Assembly: GCA_963677475.2 (NCBI GenBank)
Contig: CAXXQD010000014.1
Span: 108,043 to 172,042 of the forward strand
DNA length: 64,000 bases
Origin: JABMQB01 sp963677475
GTDB taxonomy: Bacteria > Bacteroidota > Bacteroidia > Bacteroidales > Prolixibacteraceae
Reading direction: 5' to 3'
Below, one piece after another: positions 6,077 to 14,721 of this stretch. The position numbers were made by a program, and so were the translations under genes. Positions within the stretch are counted from its first letter, which is position 1. Each line of letters starts with the position of its first letter. The notes beneath the pieces were generated by a model. It had not been told where the DNA came from, did no database searches, and saw only the letters and a program-made list of their open reading frames with translations.

Positions 6077-8695
6077 ATGAAAAGACTTTTTTTTACCTCC
6101 AAAGTGCTGTTAATTTGCACGTTACTAAGTGTGCAGTTAAAGGCACAAGACTTTAAATATGAGCTTTCTGAAGATTCATTAGTAAACTTCCATGCCAGCC
6201 AAAAAAGAATTTACAATGCAACCAGGCTATCAACCCGTCCGAAAATTGATGGAAAGCTAAACGATTCTTGTTGGGAAAATGGCGAATGGTCTGGAGGTTT
6301 TAGGCAGCAACAACCCAATCAGGCACACGAACCATCGCAAAAAACCGAAATTAATATTCAATACGACTTTAATAATTTATATGTAGCACTAAGGTGTTAC
6401 GATGATGAACCGGAAAAAATTAACCCAATATTGGGAAGAAGGGATAACCTCAGTGGGGATGTTGCTGGAATTGCCCTTGATTCATATAACGATAAACTTT
6501 GTGCCTTTGAGTTCAATGTGACAGCCGCTGGTCAAAAAGTAGATTTGGTCCATTTGGGGGCTTATTTGTGGGATTTTAACTGGGATGCTGTTTGGGAAGG
6601 AAAAGCGCATGTTGGTGATTCTATGTGGACTGCAGAAATGAGAATTCCGTTTAGCCAGCTTCGATTTGCCGATAAGGAAAACCATATTTGGGGAATGCAC
6701 ATTTGGCGTTGGATAGATCGTTTAGATGAAGAGGACCAGTGGAAACTGATTCCGATTGATGCGCCTGCAATGGTATATATTTTTGGAGAATTGCATGGAA
6801 TCAAGAATATAAATACGAAAAGGAAAATGGAGCTATTGCCCTATACCAAAGCAAAATACGTTCCTGATGCAGACAATAATTTTAATCTTGGTTTTGGGAT
6901 AGATGGGAAACTTGGCGTTTCTTCTGATTTTACACTTGATTATACCATAAACCCTGATTTTGGGCAGGTTGAGGCTGATCCTTCAGAGTTGAACCTTACG
7001 GAATATGAAACTTTTTACGATGAAAAACGGCCTTTCTTTCTTGAAGGGAATAGTATTTTGGATTATTCTACCGGAGATGATTTGTTGTTTTATTCCAGAA
7101 GGATAGGACATTCGCCCAGCCTAACTCCTGCATTGGAAGATGGCGAAACCATTGAAATGCCCGAGAATACATCCATTTTAAATGCCTTAAAATTAACTGG
7201 TAAAAGCAAAAACGGATTATCGTTGGGTATCATAAATAGTATGACCTTACGTGAAGAGGCGGTCATAACATCCGGAAACACAGAAAGAAAAGAGATTGTG
7301 GAACCGTTTACAAATTATTTTATCGCACGGGTAAAAAAAGATTTAAATCGGGGGAATACAGTTATCGGCGGTATGTTAACTTCCACATTAAGATCGAAAA
7401 ATGATTTGGAATCTGAATTTTTACCAAATTCTTCAACGGTTGCAGGGTTCGACTTTCAACATAATTGGAAAAACCGAAAATACTACATCAATTTAAAAAG
7501 CTTTTATTCAGAAGTATCAGGAAATGAATCCGTTATTTCGGGGCTTCAAAGGTCTTCAAGGCACTATTTTCATAGGGCAGATGCTGATCACCTGGAATAC
7601 GATCCCACAACAACAAGTTTGAAAGGTTGGGGTGGTGAGCTTTCAGGTGGAAAAAGAAGCGGCAAATTCAGGGCAATTGGTACTGTAAACTGGAGATCAC
7701 CTGGAGTTGATTTGAATGATTTGGGATATTTAAGGCAGGCGGATATCGTCACCCAAAATATTAATTTACGTTATCAGGTTAATAAGCCAATTGGTATTTT
7801 CAGAAGTTATTATTTCTTTTTGAACCAGGAGCGTGATTGGAGCTATGGAATGGAAAATACGTACAATGAAATTCGCCTTCATGGTTCTGCAAAATTTAAT
7901 AACCTTTGGCGTATTCATGCCGATTTCGAGACAAACTTTAATATGTTCGACACGCGCGAACTACGAGGTGGCCCTTCGCTCAGAAAAGATAATATGAACA
8001 GTGGGGAAGTTAGTATTCAAAGCAATAGCGCCAGCACTTTATATACAGCATTTCGCTACGGATGGGATTGGAGCCCGGATAAGATCAGTAAGTCGGATAA
8101 TTATTCGCTTTATTTCAGGTGGAGGATTAATAACCAAATAACGCTTACTTCCACTACTGTATATGATAATTCAATGGATAACAGCCAATATGTTGGGCAG
8201 GCAAGTTATAATAGTGAAAAAAGATATATGGTTGGATTATTAGACCGCCAAACTTTGTATACCACTTTGCGTTTGGAATATTTTGTAACTCCTGAATTGT
8301 CGCTTCAATATTATGGTAGCCCATATGCTTCAACTGGTAAATATCCAAATGTAAGGAAGGTCGTTGCGGCGCATGCGAGCACACCGGAGAATAGGTTTGT
8401 CAATTTAGCCATTGTTGATAAGAATGAAAGCAAATGGATGCTGGACGAGACTGGAGATAACATTTCAGATTATACGATTTATAACCCGGATTTTGATTTT
8501 AATGAATTCCGTTCAAATTTTGTAGCCCGTTGGGAATTTCGCCCGGGATCAACCTTGTATTTTGTTTGGACAAATACACGTTCTGATTATAAATATGTTT
8601 ATAACGACGATATTTTGGATAGTTTTCAGGGTATTTTTAAAGTAAAATCGCAAAATGCTTTTATGATTAAATTCAACTATTGGTTTTCTTTATAA
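6077..8695 (+). CDS. DUF5916 outer-membrane protein with CBM9-like N-terminal domain
   Basis: An 872-residue exported protein. The signal peptide is residues 1-23, ending LKAQ. Residues about 45-235 form a CBM9-like beta-sandwich (TRPKIDGKLNDSCWENGEW, YDFNNLYVALRCYDDEP). The remainder is the DUF5916 region: FTLDYTINPDFGQVEADPSELNLTEYETF is the family hallmark (about 290-320), with EKRPFFLEGNSI next, followed by many amphipathic strands ending in an aromatic residue (NYWFSL), as in an outer-membrane beta-barrel. The function of the family is not known; CBM9-like domains suggest contact with a glycan. The gene stands alone between the divergent carboxylase operon and the MATE gene, whose promoter overlaps its 3' end. 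Confidence 0.8.
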   Translation: MKRLFFTSKVLLICTLLSVQLKAQDFKYELSEDSLVNFHASQKRIYNATRLSTRPKIDGKLNDSCWENGEWSGGFRQQQPNQAHEPSQKTEINIQYDFNNLYVALRCYDDEPEKINPILGRRDNLSGDVAGIALDSYNDKLCAFEFNVTAAGQKVDLVHLGAYLWDFNWDAVWEGKAHVGDSMWTAEMRIPFSQLRFADKENHIWGMHIWRWIDRLDEEDQWKLIPIDAPAMVYIFGELHGIKNINTKRKMELLPYTKAKYVPDADNNFNLGFGIDGKLGVSSDFTLDYTINPDFGQVEADPSELNLTEYETFYDEKRPFFLEGNSILDYSTGDDLLFYSRRIGHSPSLTPALEDGETIEMPENTSILNALKLTGKSKNGLSLGIINSMTLREEAVITSGNTERKEIVEPFTNYFIARVKKDLNRGNTVIGGMLTSTLRSKNDLESEFLPNSSTVAGFDFQHNWKNRKYYINLKSFYSEVSGNESVISGLQRSSRHYFHRADADHLEYDPTTTSLKGWGGELSGGKRSGKFRAIGTVNWRSPGVDLNDLGYLRQADIVTQNINLRYQVNKPIGIFRSYYFFLNQERDWSYGMENTYNEIRLHGSAKFNNLWRIHADFETNFNMFDTRELRGGPSLRKDNMNSGEVSIQSNSASTLYTAFRYGWDWSPDKISKSDNYSLYFRWRINNQITLTSTTVYDNSMDNSQYVGQASYNSEKRYMVGLLDRQTLYTTLRLEYFVTPELSLQYYGSPYASTGKYPNVRKVVAAHASTPENRFVNLAIVDKNESKWMLDETGDNISDYTIYNPDFDFNEFRSNFVARWEFRPGSTLYFVWTNTRSDYKYVYNDDILDSFQGIFKVKSQNAFMIKFNYWFSL

Positions 8696-8712
8696 AAAGC
8701 TTTCTACCTTTG
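8680..8712 (+). promoter_or_regulatory. Candidate promoter of the MATE transporter gene
   Basis: TACCTTTG (8705-8712) is an exact TAnnTTTG -7 element. A TTG at 8680-8682 lies 22 nt upstream, slightly long spacing. The start site would fall at or just before the ATG at 8719, so the transcript may be nearly leaderless. This supports 8719, not 8680, as the start codon. Confidence 0.5.
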
Positions 8713-8718
8713 TCCCCC

Positions 8719-10077
8719 ATGAAATTTTCGGAATATTTACCATTTTATAAAAGGAACCTATGGCTTGCCTTTCCTGTGGTATTATCACAAATCGGACAAG
8801 TTTCCGTTCATTTTATGGATAATGTGATGGTTGGCCATGTTGGTACCATTGATTTGGCTGGGGCTTCCTTTGCAAATAGTATTTTCATGGTCGGTATGTA
8901 TTTTGGGATGGGTATTACCTTTGGTTTCACACCTCTAACCGGACAATCCTATTCTCAGGGGAATATGCAGAAAACTTCGGCATTATTAAAAAACGGCATT
9001 TTTACCCATTTGATTGGTGGTTTAGTATTGGTTTTGGTCATGTTGTCAATATATTTTCTGCTTCCACAAATGGGACAATCACCTGAAGTGTTGGAAGTGG
9101 CAAAACCCTACTATTTATGGTTGTGTGCATCTTATCTGCCTTTTATGATGTTTTTTTCATTAAAACAGTTTTTTGAAGGGATCGGAAATACGAAAGTTGC
9201 CATGACCATTACTTTGATTGCCAATTTTGTGAATATTGCAATTAATTACGTTTTAATATTCGGGAAATTTGGTTTCCCTCAACTCGGATTAGTTGGTGCC
9301 GGAATTGGTACTTTCATATCCAGGCTTTCAATGCCACTTTTATTTGCTGCATATATCTATTTAAAAACAAAATACCATTCTTTCTTTAAAGCTGCAGTGA
9401 AGCAATTGCTGAATAAAGAAGAAATTATGAACTTATTGAAAGTGGGTATTCCAATTGGAGTTCAAATTGTGGTTGAGGTCGCTGTATTTGCCCTGGGTGC
9501 CATTATGATGGGGTGGATTAATGAAACAACCCTTGCAGCACATCAAATAGCCTTAGGGCTGGCATCGTTAACCTATATGATTTCGCTTGGGGTTTCTTCG
9601 GCCACAACCATACGTGTGAGCCACCAATTGGGGCAGAACGACTATTATTCACTTAAAAAAGCAGCGTTCGCGTCTACGCATCTCGTCTTATTTTTCATGT
9701 CAATAATGGCTTTGGTTTTTATTTTGTTTAGGGAATTTTTGCCTTATATATTTACAGGTGATAGAGAAGTAATTGGGATTGCGTCAGGATTGCTTATAAT
9801 AGCAGCCTTTTTTCAGGTATTTGATGGTTTACAGGTCGTGATGCTTGGCGTTTTGCGCGGAATGGCAGATGTTAAGATACCAATGGTTTACGCGTTTGTT
9901 TCTTACCTGGTTATTGGTATCCCGGTGAGTTATGTGTGTGCATTTGTTTTAGGTTTCGGAGGACAAGGAATCTGGGTTGGATTTCTTGTTGGGCTTGCTC
10001 TTGCCGGAATTTTATTTTATTCAAGGTTTCGAAAAATACTTCAAAAAACGGCACAAAAAAACGGGTTATCCTCCTAG
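8719..10077 (+). CDS. MATE family multidrug/cation efflux transporter
   Basis: About 452 residues with roughly 12 transmembrane helices in two homologous MatE halves. Typical landmarks are NVMVGHVGTIDLAG near the N-terminus, FGMGITFGFTPLTGQ, the repeat-half AAHQIALGLASLTYMISLG, and the QVFDGLQVVMLGVLRG segment in the second half. MATE proteins export cationic drugs or metabolites using H+ or Na+ gradients; this looks like the NorM-type branch. An in-frame start at 8680 would add 13 residues overlapping the previous gene, so I chose MKFSEYLPFYKRN at 8719. The C-terminal codons run into the stem of a hairpin that probably terminates transcription. Confidence 0.9.
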   Translation: MKFSEYLPFYKRNLWLAFPVVLSQIGQVSVHFMDNVMVGHVGTIDLAGASFANSIFMVGMYFGMGITFGFTPLTGQSYSQGNMQKTSALLKNGIFTHLIGGLVLVLVMLSIYFLLPQMGQSPEVLEVAKPYYLWLCASYLPFMMFFSLKQFFEGIGNTKVAMTITLIANFVNIAINYVLIFGKFGFPQLGLVGAGIGTFISRLSMPLLFAAYIYLKTKYHSFFKAAVKQLLNKEEIMNLLKVGIPIGVQIVVEVAVFALGAIMMGWINETTLAAHQIALGLASLTYMISLGVSSATTIRVSHQLGQNDYYSLKKAAFASTHLVLFFMSIMALVFILFREFLPYIFTGDREVIGIASGLLIIAAFFQVFDGLQVVMLGVLRGMADVKIPMVYAFVSYLVIGIPVSYVCAFVLGFGGQGIWVGFLVGLALAGILFYSRFRKILQKTAQKNGLSS

Positions 10078-10085
10078 ATAACCCG
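10062..10085. terminator. Hairpin over the MATE stop codon, terminator-like in both directions
   Basis: A perfect 9-bp stem, CGGGTTATC / GATAACCCG, with the loop CTCCTA; the stop codon TAG lies at the loop/stem junction. On the minus strand it is followed by a run of T (complement of the A-run 10054-10061); on the plus strand only a weak T-rich stretch follows. Confidence 0.6.
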
Positions 10086-10540
10086 ATTATCATAGCTTAG
10101 TTTAGTTAGATCAGAAAACGATATTGGTCTATGAGAAAAGGTAGAAAATATGTTTTCTGTCTGGCCTTTTTTTCTTAGGCCTTGCTAATATAGTATAAAT
10201 ATGTATTCGGCGGCTTAATTTTTTAAAAATAATTTAATGTTAATTAACTTATGAAATGGTGTTTTGGTGTAATCAGTTGATATGCAGCAGGTAGTAGAAA
10301 GGTGATTTTTTACATAAAAAATTATTACATAAAAACTTGTGTAATAATTAATATTTAAATAAATATTTAGTTAAGTAGAAATTGATATTTTCATAAATTT
10401 TAGTGTTTTTTAATCATAAAATAAGAACCTAACTTATATCATGTGTTATGATATTTTTAATCCTTATAAGCATGGTTGAATATTGCAATGGTGAAATAAT
10501 TGAAGCGTAATTAAAGTTCTTATTATAAATAAAAAATGAA
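10086..10540. other. AT-rich intergenic region with two inverted repeats upstream of the dehydrogenase
   Basis: No gene is seen in these 455 nt. Two inverted repeats stand out. AATTATTACA (10320-10329) pairs with TGTAATAATT (10340-10349), a perfect 10-bp match. ATATCAT (10436-10442) pairs with ATGATAT (10448-10454) and is followed by TTTT. They could be operators, or hairpins in a leader of the gene starting at 10541. In such AT-rich sequence chance is also possible. Confidence 0.35.
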
Positions 10541-11494
10541 ATGAAATTAATAATTCTTGATGGATATACATTAAATCCGGGTGATTTGAGTTGGGATAAA
10601 TTTTCTGCCCTTGGAGATTGCACTGTGTATGACAGGACTTCTTCTGGGGAGTTATACGAAAGGGCAATAGGGGCAGATGTTTTAATTACTAATAAGGTGG
10701 TATTAAATGCTTCCTTAATGAAAAAATTACCAACCCTAAAATACATTGGGGTATTGGCAACGGGATATAATGTGGTTGATATAAATGCAGCCAAGAAACA
10801 GGGAATTGTTGTTACCAATATTCCGGCTTACAGCACCGATTCGGTTGCTCAAATGGTTTTCGCATTTATTCTAAATTTTACGCAACAGGTAATGCTGCAT
10901 ACAAATGATGTAAGAGGTGGAAAATGGTCAGCCAGTGAGGATTTTAGCTTCACATCGTCGCCCCAGATTGAAATTGCCGGAAAAACTCTTGGAATAATTG
11001 GATTTGGAAGAATAGGGCAGAGGGTTGCAAGCATCGGAAAGGCTTTTGGGATGAACATTATTTTTTATGCCCCGAGCAAAAAACAGGGATTTAAAGAAAT
11101 TGCGCAGCAGGTTACCCTGCCAGAAGTTTTTAAGCTGAGTGACTTTGTGAGTATTAATTGCCCATTAACCCCTGACAATAAAGGGTTCGTTAATGGTGAT
11201 TTGTTGGAAATGATGAAGCCAAGCGCATTTTTAGTGAATACAGGACGTGGCCCTTTAATCAATGAGGATGACCTGGCTGATTTTTTAAACTCCAATAAAA
11301 TTGCAGGTGCCGGTCTTGATGTACTTTCAACCGAGCCACCAAAAACAGACAACCCATTATTAAAAGCGAAGAATTGCTACATCACCCCGCATATTGCCTG
11401 GGCAACTTTTGAGGCACGCACCAGGCTTATGAATATTGCTGTACAAAATTTAAAAGCATTTATTGAAGGGGCACCACAAAATATGGTCTGCTAA
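10541..11494 (+). CDS. D-2-hydroxyacid dehydrogenase, glycerate (hydroxypyruvate) dehydrogenase type
   Basis: A 317-residue NAD-dependent dehydrogenase of the D-isomer 2-hydroxyacid family. The nucleotide-binding GFGRIGQ motif follows LGII at about residue 150. The catalytic Arg is in NTGRGPLIN, the Glu in LDVLSTEPP and the His in ITPHIAWAT. The start MKLIILDGYTLNPGDLSW is typical of Bacteroidota glycerate dehydrogenases (hprA-like), which reduce hydroxypyruvate to glycerate; the exact substrate is inferred. It stands alone on the plus strand, and its stop codon overlaps the convergent LytTR regulator gene by 4 nt. Confidence 0.88.
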   Translation: MKLIILDGYTLNPGDLSWDKFSALGDCTVYDRTSSGELYERAIGADVLITNKVVLNASLMKKLPTLKYIGVLATGYNVVDINAAKKQGIVVTNIPAYSTDSVAQMVFAFILNFTQQVMLHTNDVRGGKWSASEDFSFTSSPQIEIAGKTLGIIGFGRIGQRVASIGKAFGMNIIFYAPSKKQGFKEIAQQVTLPEVFKLSDFVSINCPLTPDNKGFVNGDLLEMMKPSAFLVNTGRGPLINEDDLADFLNSNKIAGAGLDVLSTEPPKTDNPLLKAKNCYITPHIAWATFEARTRLMNIAVQNLKAFIEGAPQNMVC

Positions 11495-12222
11495 AGAAGC
11501 TTTTGGTTTAGGATATTGTTAAAGGGAACTTTATAGGTATTGCTTACAGGAATCACCTTATCTTTAATCCTGATGGAATTATTTTCGATATATTCAATTT
11601 TATCAATTGCAACAATATAGGATTTGTGGACCCGTGCAAATTTTAGAGGGTTTAATATATCCTGTATCTTTTTGAAATTTTGTAGCGTCATAATTTTGGC
11701 ATCCTCTGTTCGGATCATCAGATAATCGCGCATTCCTTCAATATACAGAATCTTGTCAAAATATACTTTAACAGTTTTATTTCCCGATTTAATAAAGGCA
11801 TAATCAAGTTTAGTTTCGCTTGATGTGGCAACTTTAACTTCGTTTGCTTGTGAAGTAATTTCTTTTAAATGCCTGGCATATACTTTTTCCACAGCTTTTA
11901 CAAAGCGATCAAAAGGAATTGGTTTTAAAAGATAATCAATAACATCAAGTTCATATGCCTTTATTGCATATTGGTCATAAGCTGTTGTTAATATAATATG
12001 GGGTGGGTTTTTAAGTGATTCCAACAATTGGATACCTGTAAATTCATCCATTTGTATATCCAGAAAAATCAGGTCAATTTTATTTTCGCGCAGAAAACCC
12101 AGGGTTGATAGGGCATTGTCGAAAGTTCCCAAAAGGTTCAGATAGTCGATTTTATCAGCATATCGTTGGATTTTTTTTAATGCTAATATCTCGTCATCAA
12201 CCGCGATACAATTTAATTTCAT
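11491..12222 (-). CDS. LytTR-family response regulator
   Basis: A 243-residue regulator with a receiver domain (about 1-120; phospho-acceptor Asp55 in LIFLDIQMDE, acidic pair DD at 9-10, Lys in LLKPIPFDRF) and a C-terminal LytTR DNA-binding domain (about 140-240; FIKSGNKTVKVYFDKILYIEG and FARVHKSYIVAIDKIEYIE). LytTR proteins bind direct repeats upstream of targets, often for surface or membrane functions. It is co-transcribed with the kinase gene before it: the kinase stop and this start overlap as ATGA. The target genes cannot be told from the window; the neighbouring symporter gene at 13384 is a candidate. Confidence 0.93.
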   Translation of the reverse strand: MKLNCIAVDDEILALKKIQRYADKIDYLNLLGTFDNALSTLGFLRENKIDLIFLDIQMDEFTGIQLLESLKNPPHIILTTAYDQYAIKAYELDVIDYLLKPIPFDRFVKAVEKVYARHLKEITSQANEVKVATSSETKLDYAFIKSGNKTVKVYFDKILYIEGMRDYLMIRTEDAKIMTLQNFKKIQDILNPLKFARVHKSYIVAIDKIEYIENNSIRIKDKVIPVSNTYKVPFNNILNQKLL

Positions 12223-13238
12223 AATACAGGAACTTTTATATATGCCGTGAAAACCTCATTTTCAATTGTATGTGTAAATGTAAAACTTTCCGGGTAAAGT
12301 AGTTTTAGCCTTTTTTCAACATTTTTTAAACCGGTGCCTGATCTTTTTTCGGTCAGTTCGTTGCTTCTTTGCTTGACAAAGTTTGTGGTTCGGAGTTCAA
12401 TATAGTTGTCCGAGATGTCAAAATTAACCAGAATTCCCGGTGACTTTGATTGTTTGTTGGAATGTTTAATTGCATTTTCAATAATTGGGATAAACAATAA
12501 TGGAGGCACCATTTTTCCCTGTTTATTGCCCGACATTTTGAACTGAAGAAAATCTTCGTCTTTAAAACTAAGTTTGGCAAGCTCAAGGTAGTCCATTATA
12601 TATTCAATTTCTTTATCAAACATTGCCTTTTCTTCTGTTGACTCGGAAAGCATATACCTCATAATCCTTGATAATAAAAATATTGCATTGGATGCTTTAT
12701 CCTTATCTTCATAAATCAAGGAATCAATATTATTTAGGGTATTGAATAAAAAATGAGGATTGACTTGCGATCTTAAGATTCCTAACTCAGACTGGACGCT
12801 TCGTTTTTCAAGCTCTGATTTGCCAAGCGATATTTTGTGCGAATGCCTTAAAAGCTTAAGCGCCAAGGCTACACCAACAATCATAAAGTTCGAATACATG
12901 GAATAAAACAGGTCGATCCTTAAAGGTCTGTGGTAAATTTTTAATCCTATTAATGGGTGGATATTGTATTTAATAAATAAACCTAATGCTATATTTAATG
13001 AAATAGTTGCAATTAATCCAAGTATAAAAGGGATGTTTTTTCTTGTAAAGAGGTATTTAGGGGCAAAATAACTAATAATAATATATGTTGTTATTATATC
13101 AAAAGGAATATACGTAAGGTTGGTAATAATCGAATACCAAACATCTTTAGCGCTGAACGATGGAATTACAGTATAAAAAGAAAATATGAGGATCCAGAAA
13201 AGGATGTGGTTGAGTACCCGGTATTTAAATATATTCAT
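12219..13238 (-). CDS. LytS-like sensor histidine kinase
   Basis: A 339-residue membrane kinase. Four hydrophobic segments occupy about residues 10-130 (near 12-28, 42-60, 70-90 and 115-128), followed by a short coiled linker. The His_kinase motif QVNPHFLFNTLNNIDSLI contains the phospho-accepting His162. A HATPase domain follows, with IIENAIKHSN as the N-box and GTGLKNVEKRL as the G-box. No periplasmic sensor domain is apparent, so it probably senses through its membrane segments. It is the first gene of the pair with the LytTR regulator (ATGA overlap). Confidence 0.92.
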   Translation of the reverse strand: MNIFKYRVLNHILFWILIFSFYTVIPSFSAKDVWYSIITNLTYIPFDIITTYIIISYFAPKYLFTRKNIPFILGLIATISLNIALGLFIKYNIHPLIGLKIYHRPLRIDLFYSMYSNFMIVGVALALKLLRHSHKISLGKSELEKRSVQSELGILRSQVNPHFLFNTLNNIDSLIYEDKDKASNAIFLLSRIMRYMLSESTEEKAMFDKEIEYIMDYLELAKLSFKDEDFLQFKMSGNKQGKMVPPLLFIPIIENAIKHSNKQSKSPGILVNFDISDNYIELRTTNFVKQRSNELTEKRSGTGLKNVEKRLKLLYPESFTFTHTIENEVFTAYIKVPVL

Positions 13239-13383
13239 TTTACTAACAATAACATAAACAACAATAGTACAAGAAATTTTAGATAGAATAAATGATATTC
13301 TATAAGTTCATTTAAATATTATGCATAAGCAATTTGCAGAGCCGAAATCGTATTTTGCCGATCAAATGTGTTGTTTGTGTTAA

Positions 13384-14616
13384 TCATGGTTGTATCCCTA
13401 CTTTTGTTTGCTCCTTTTCCGAACGGGCAATAATTACCGCTCCACAACTGTCGCTCCAAACATTGATCGAAGTCCGGGTCATATCCAAAATCCGGTCAAC
13501 AGCAATTATGAGTCCAACTCCCTCTAACGGAAGGTTAACTGCTGTTAATATTACTGTAATCATGACCAGCCCCGCCATTGGGATTCCTGCTGCCCCTATC
13601 GATGCCAATAATGCTGTAAGAACCACCAGTGCCTGTTGCCCAATCGATAAATCTATTCCATAAACCTGAGCAATAAACATAGCTGCCACACATTCGTAAA
13701 GCGCTGTGCCATCCATATTAATTGTTGCCCCGAGCGGGAGCGTAAAACTTGTTACTTTATTCGAAACGCCACTTTTATGCTCAACTGCTTCCATGGTCAA
13801 TGGCAATGTGGCACTTGAAGAAGATGTTGAAAATGCCGTTAATAAAGGAGTTGCCATATTTTTAAAATGCTGTACAGGCTTTGCTCTGCCAATAAACCTG
13901 GTTAGCAATGGTAATGTAATTACAGCATGTATCATTAAAGCAATAAAAACGGTCAACATATAAATTAGCATGCTTCCGGCGATATTCGAAAGCTGATTGG
14001 AATTTTTTGCAACTTCTTTGGCGACAATCCCAAATATCCCCAGTGGTGTGAATTTTATAATAAAGAGAGTGATTCTCATCATAACATCGAAAACTGCTTC
14101 AAAAAAAGTGGTCAGGCTTTCTTTATATTTATCAGAGGTTTGTGTTATAAAAACCCCAAAAATAATGGCAAAAAATATCACCGGTAAAATGTTTCCATTT
14201 GCCATTGAACCAAATACATTTTCAGGAACGATACGTGTAAAAATATCTTTTACTGAACTGGCTTTATCCGATAATCCCTCGATTTCTTCCACAAAACCCA
14301 ATTGAACACCTACCCCTGGTTTTATAATGTTTACCAGTAGTAATCCGGTCACAATTGCAAGGGTACTGGTGCTCAAATAATAAACGAGCGTTTTGCCACC
14401 AAGCCTGCCAAGGTTTTTCCCGCTTCCCATACTTGTGACACCTGAAATTATGGAACTCAAAATTAAAGGGATGATTACCATTTTAAGCGCGCGAAGAAAA
14501 ATATCGCCCATCCAGCCAACATAGGCAATACCTGTGGGGACATAATATCCAAATAATACGGCTAAGACCAATGAAATCAGGATTTGCCAATGCAGTTTTA
14601 GTTTTAAGATATTCAC
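13384..14616 (-). CDS. Dicarboxylate/amino acid:cation symporter (DAACS family, GltP/DctA-like)
   Basis: A 410-residue inner-membrane symporter taking up glutamate, aspartate or C4-dicarboxylates with Na+ or H+. Family landmarks are visible: the serine-rich re-entrant loop TAFSTSSSSATLPLTMEA, the NMDGTALYECVAAMFIAQ transmembrane segment, and the second hairpin with AAGIPMAGLVM followed by DRILDMTRTSINVWSDSCGA. The length is normal. It reads on the minus strand, 145 nt downstream of the LytS/LytTR start region, so the two units share direction but are not clearly one operon. The substrate cannot be fixed from sequence alone. Confidence 0.92.
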   Translation of the reverse strand: MNILKLKLHWQILISLVLAVLFGYYVPTGIAYVGWMGDIFLRALKMVIIPLILSSIISGVTSMGSGKNLGRLGGKTLVYYLSTSTLAIVTGLLLVNIIKPGVGVQLGFVEEIEGLSDKASSVKDIFTRIVPENVFGSMANGNILPVIFFAIIFGVFITQTSDKYKESLTTFFEAVFDVMMRITLFIIKFTPLGIFGIVAKEVAKNSNQLSNIAGSMLIYMLTVFIALMIHAVITLPLLTRFIGRAKPVQHFKNMATPLLTAFSTSSSSATLPLTMEAVEHKSGVSNKVTSFTLPLGATINMDGTALYECVAAMFIAQVYGIDLSIGQQALVVLTALLASIGAAGIPMAGLVMITVILTAVNLPLEGVGLIIAVDRILDMTRTSINVWSDSCGAVIIARSEKEQTKVGIQP

Positions 14617-14721
14617 TGTATTTGATTTGATAGATTATAGTTGCACGAATATATCTTTTTTTGGGCTGACTTCAAATTGAAAGGTATTTGCATTATCAAT
14701 ATGATGCGACAGTTCAATGGC

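Noticed and set aside
10100..10200. GGCCT...AGGCC around a T-run after the MATE gene, considered as a terminator
   Set aside because: The T-run is inside the loop rather than after the stem, so it does not fit an intrinsic terminator; the hairpin at 10062-10085 is the better candidate.
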